64,000 nucleotides of DNA, taken from JAJDXW01 sp965223775 (GTDB taxonomy: Bacteria; Pseudomonadota; Gammaproteobacteria; HK1). The position numbers were made by a program, and so were the translations under genes. Shown one piece after another: positions 61,497-64,000 of this stretch (position 1 is its first letter; every line of letters begins with the position of its first letter). Below the pieces are notes generated by a model. It did no database searches. It was not told where the DNA came from and saw nothing but the letters and a program-made list of their open reading frames with translations. The DNA lies in NCBI GenBank assembly GCA_965223775.1, contig OZ245021.1, forward strand, positions 4,154,001-4,218,000, in the 5' to 3' direction.

Positions 61497-62684
61497 CTAT
61501 GCCGCGGAACGCTGCGCGGGCGCCTCGTGCCGGTCCCGGAACGCCGGCATGACCTCCGCCGCGAAGCGCTCGAGCTGCTCGACCATCACCGCTTCCGGCG
61601 TGCCCATGCTCGACTGCACGTTCACCGTCTCTAGCCCCGGGAACTGCTCCTCGAGCTCGCGCAGATAGACGATCAGATCTTCGGCGGTCCCGCAGAACCA
61701 CGAGCGTGACTTCATCTGCCGGTCGATGTTCGGGAAGCCGACGTCGTCCCAGCCGCCGCACCCGGCGACGGCCGCCATCTGCTCGTCCGAAAGCCCGCGG
61801 AAGAAGCCGAGCGGGGCGAACATCTTCGCGTGCTCCTCGTAGAAGGGCGTCGCCTCGCGCACCGCCTGCTCGCGGCTGTCCGCGAGGTGGAAGTTGACGC
61901 CGACGCAGATCCCCTCGCCGAGATCCGCCTCGACGCCGGCCCGGGCGAGGGCGTCGCGGTAGCCGACCACCGGCCCCTCGCCGAGCAGGGCGGAGCCGCC
62001 GCCGACGATGCCCTTGATGCCGTGCTTGACCATGAAGTCGAGGCCGCGGGGGCTCGCGCTCACGATGGGCTGCCAGCACTCGACGGGGAGGCGCGCCGGG
62101 CGGGGCACCATCGTAAGGTCCTCGAGCTCGTAGCCCCGGTAGGGAAGCTTCGGCGGCAGGGTGTAGTGCTTGCCGTGGTGCGAGAAGCGCTCGTTGTTGA
62201 ACGCCTTGAAGATGATCTCGACCTGCTCCTCGAAGAGCTCCCGGTTCTCGCCCTGGTCCATCATGATGCCGCCCAGGGTCTCGACCTCGCGGGTGTGATA
62301 GCCCCGCCCCACTCCGAAGATCGTCCTGCCGCCGGTGAGGATGTCCGCGGTCGCGTAGTCCTCGGCGAGGCGCAGGGGATGCCACATCGGGCAGATGTTG
62401 AAACCGCACCCGATGCGAAGGCGCTCCGTCACGTGGGCGAGGTGCACCGCGACCATCAGGATGTTCGGGAGGCATTCGTAGCCTTCGTGCTGGAAGTGGT
62501 GCTCGGCGAGCCAGAGGGTGTCGTAGCCGAGGCGATCCATGGTCCGCGCGAGCGCCTCGGTCTTCGAGAAGACGGTCATGAGGTGCTCGTTCGAGTAGCG
62601 CCGCTCGTTCGCGGGGGTCGCGTCCTGGCCCATGTCGCCGAGATCGACATGGCCCGCATAGAGCGACGAGAACCTGATGATCAT
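61497..62684 (-). CDS. LLM class flavin-dependent monooxygenase
   Basis: A 395-residue TIM-barrel protein of the bacterial luciferase-like family. Seen: LGYDTLWLAEHHF, LRIGCGFNICPMWHPLRLAED and GGRTIFGVGRGYHTREVETLG, the flavin- and substrate-binding strands. The family oxidises aldehydes, alkanesulfonates, nitrilotriacetate-like or other organic substrates with reduced FMN. The partner flavin reductase is not in the window. ATG start; about 70 bases separate it from the divergent amidase region. Confidence 0.87.
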   Translation of the reverse strand: MIIRFSSLYAGHVDLGDMGQDATPANERRYSNEHLMTVFSKTEALARTMDRLGYDTLWLAEHHFQHEGYECLPNILMVAVHLAHVTERLRIGCGFNICPMWHPLRLAEDYATADILTGGRTIFGVGRGYHTREVETLGGIMMDQGENRELFEEQVEIIFKAFNNERFSHHGKHYTLPPKLPYRGYELEDLTMVPRPARLPVECWQPIVSASPRGLDFMVKHGIKGIVGGGSALLGEGPVVGYRDALARAGVEADLGEGICVGVNFHLADSREQAVREATPFYEEHAKMFAPLGFFRGLSDEQMAAVAGCGGWDDVGFPNIDRQMKSRSWFCGTAEDLIVYLRELEEQFPGLETVNVQSSMGTPEAVMVEQLERFAAEVMPAFRDRHEAPAQRSAA

Positions 62685-62995
62685 CGAAAGTCTCCGTAAG
62701 CGTGTTTCGGCCAGGCGGCATCGGGGACGGCCGCGTCACGGGCAGCAAACCTATCATGCGCGCACCATGCGCGCATCGTGCCCGCCAGACCGGCACGGCA
62801 CGCGAGGCGGACTCCGGGGTGCCGGTGCGGCGCGCGGTTCCGCCTCCGCGCTGACGAGAACGCCCCGTGCCCGCATTCCGTCATTCTCCCGTACGCCGCA
62901 GGGTTCGGCTCAGGCGCCTGAGTCACGGACCGTTCACGGTCAGGGCGACACTCCGGTAAGGTGACGCCGGCCATGCGGAACGTGAGGAGCCCGCA
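62685..62995. other. Gene-free divergent region
   Basis: About 311 bases between the divergent luciferase-like and amidase genes. The short frames here are not conserved. It should hold the promoters of both genes, but I see no convincing operator. Confidence 0.55.
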
Positions 62996-64000
62996 TTGAT
63001 TCGATTCAGCGACTGCACGCCGTCGTTCCGCGACGGCAGCGATACACCCCGCGCCCTGCTCGAACGCTGCGTTGACGCGCTCGAGACCCGGGAGGCCGCG
63101 ATCGGAGCGTTCGTGACCCTCGACATCGAGGGCGCACGCACCGCCGCGGACGAGTCCACCGCGCGCTACCGCGAAGGACGGCCTCTGTCGCCGGTCGACG
63201 GCTGCCCGTTCGGGGTGAAGGACATCATCGAGACGGCGGATCTGCCGACCCAGATGAACAGCCCCATCTTCGAGGGTTGGCGGTCCGGGCGGGACGCGGC
63301 GTGCGTGCGCGCCTTGCGCCGGGGCGGCGCCATCGTCCTCGGCAAGACGGTGACGACCGAGTTCGCGGCGGGGCGTTCCGGCCCCACCGTCCACCCCCTG
63401 GACGCGAACCGCTCCCCCGGCGGCTCGTCGAGCGGGTCTGCCGCGGCGGTGGCGGCCGGCATGGTCCCGTTCGCGCTCGGCACCCAGGCCGGCGGTTCCA
63501 CGATTCGGCCGGCGTCCTATTGCGGGCTGGTCGGGTTCAAGCCGACGATCGGGACGTTCTCCCTGGCCGGCGTTCACACTACCGGCCCCACCCTCGACCA
63601 CCTGGGAATCCTGGCCTCCAACCTGCCCGATCTGTGGAGCGTTGCGCGCCAGATCGCAGACCTGGCCGCTGCACCAGGGGTCCGCGGGCTGCCCGGCTCC
63701 GGCCATGCGCTGCCTCCCGCGGCTGCCCCGTCGCGGCTCATACACCTCCACACGGCGGGCTGGGCGGAGCTCGACGGCGAGACGATCGCCGCATTCGACG
63801 CGCTCGTCGGGCGGATCCGGGCCGCCGGCATCGAGGTGAGCAGCCGCGACGACGACCCCCGCGTCGCTGACCTCGAATCGACCCTGGATGCCGGGGTTGA
63901 CGGCCGGGTCGACATCATGTCCTGGGAGATGCGCTGGCCGTTCGAGGAGTACGTCGACCACCACGGACCGCAGGTAAGCGACATCCTGCACGGATACGTC
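62996..64000 (+). CDS. Amidase signature family hydrolase, 5' part (runs off window)
   Basis: At least 335 residues, cut off by the window end. The amidase triad is present: K75 (GVKDIIET), S144 (PGGSSSGSAA) and nucleophile S168 (QAGGSTIRPAS), with the typical 24-residue spacing. It starts at TTG 62996 with AGGAG eight bases upstream; no ATG or GTG in this frame is closer. It is a second amidase, separate in sequence from the one at 22388, and suggests a repeated need to hydrolyse amides. Substrate unknown. Confidence 0.85.
   Translation, partial: MIRFSDCTPSFRDGSDTPRALLERCVDALETREAAIGAFVTLDIEGARTAADESTARYREGRPLSPVDGCPFGVKDIIETADLPTQMNSPIFEGWRSGRDAACVRALRRGGAIVLGKTVTTEFAAGRSGPTVHPLDANRSPGGSSSGSAAAVAAGMVPFALGTQAGGSTIRPASYCGLVGFKPTIGTFSLAGVHTTGPTLDHLGILASNLPDLWSVARQIADLAAAPGVRGLPGSGHALPPAAAPSRLIHLHTAGWAELDGETIAAFDALVGRIRAAGIEVSSRDDDPRVADLESTLDAGVDGRVDIMSWEMRWPFEEYVDHHGPQVSDILHGYV

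Overview
The window is GC-rich DNA (roughly 70% by eye), densely coded on both strands, with AGGAG-type ribosome binding sites, many GTG starts and short start/stop overlaps. Gene content (fused Liv transporter, BMP-type nucleoside transporter, class III alcohol dehydrogenase, Ada/Ogt, FadB-like enzyme, REP-like palindromes) suggests a free-living, metabolically versatile member of the Pseudomonadota. I cannot fix the class from sequence alone. No rRNA, tRNA, CRISPR array, integrase or transposase gene was seen.

Layout. 1-4059 (+): end of a corrinoid protein gene, DUF1638 protein, small 'virulence factor' family protein, methyltetrahydrofolate:corrinoid methyltransferase and a RACo-type reductive activator, i.e. 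the conserved module that moves methyl groups from methylamine/betaine-type compounds to folate. 4200-8209: class II aldolase, dialkylglycine decarboxylase-like aminotransferase, agmatinase-family ureohydrolase and a carboxymuconolactone decarboxylase-like protein. 8447-10921: a Pif1/Dda-type helicase with a WYL-like C-terminus, a truncated adenine phosphoribosyltransferase and a secreted YHS protein. 11139-14263: larC-larE-larB, which make the nickel-pincer nucleotide. 14190-15887: a 1.6-kb insert carrying an AAA-DUF4143 ATPase, bounded by a 49-bp perfect direct repeat of the larB 3' end.

16069-23647 (+): Liv-type ABC transporter (binding protein, LivH, and a single LivM-LivG-LivF fusion), a CodA-like amidohydrolase and an amidase, probably one uptake-and-hydrolysis operon for a nitrogenous compound. 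23802-34377: DUF2306 membrane protein, sulfatase, dehydrogenase remnant, 5'-nucleotidase-like phosphatase, RidA, enoyl-CoA hydratase, glutathione-dependent formaldehyde dehydrogenase, peptide deformylase, SDR, FadB-like enzyme. 34646-45235: a tiny DUF1640-like protein, Ogt, LhgO-like oxidase, DUF1445 protein, RraA-like protein, SDR, GMC oxidoreductase, MFS transporter, Ada and a 2OG-Fe(II) oxygenase. 45809-50542: BMP-family nucleoside ABC transporter operon. 51072-53008: a lower-GC patch with a terminator-like hairpin, a NYN-domain gene and a 36-bp palindrome. 53009-62684 (-): molybdenum hydroxylase large subunit, nucleoside deaminase, SDR, RidA, cupin, a lower-GC two-gene module with an ImmA/IrrE-like protein lacking the zinc motif, an M24 peptidase-like protein and a luciferase-like monooxygenase. 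The window ends inside a second amidase.

The theme is scavenging and breakdown of small N- and C1-bearing compounds (transporters, amidases, deaminases, amidohydrolase, corrinoid methyl transfer, formaldehyde detoxification, alkylation repair). The signals least explained by known gene families are: (i) a ~210-220-bp element present twice (29539-29746 and 56202-56424), whose terminal and internal inverted repeats differ between copies by compensating changes and whose CTAG end holds the stop codon of the neighbouring gene both times; (ii) the att-like duplication of the larB 3' end; (iii) the two-gene ImmA-like module at 58216-59956; and (iv) a 260-bp palindromic element at 41646-41905.
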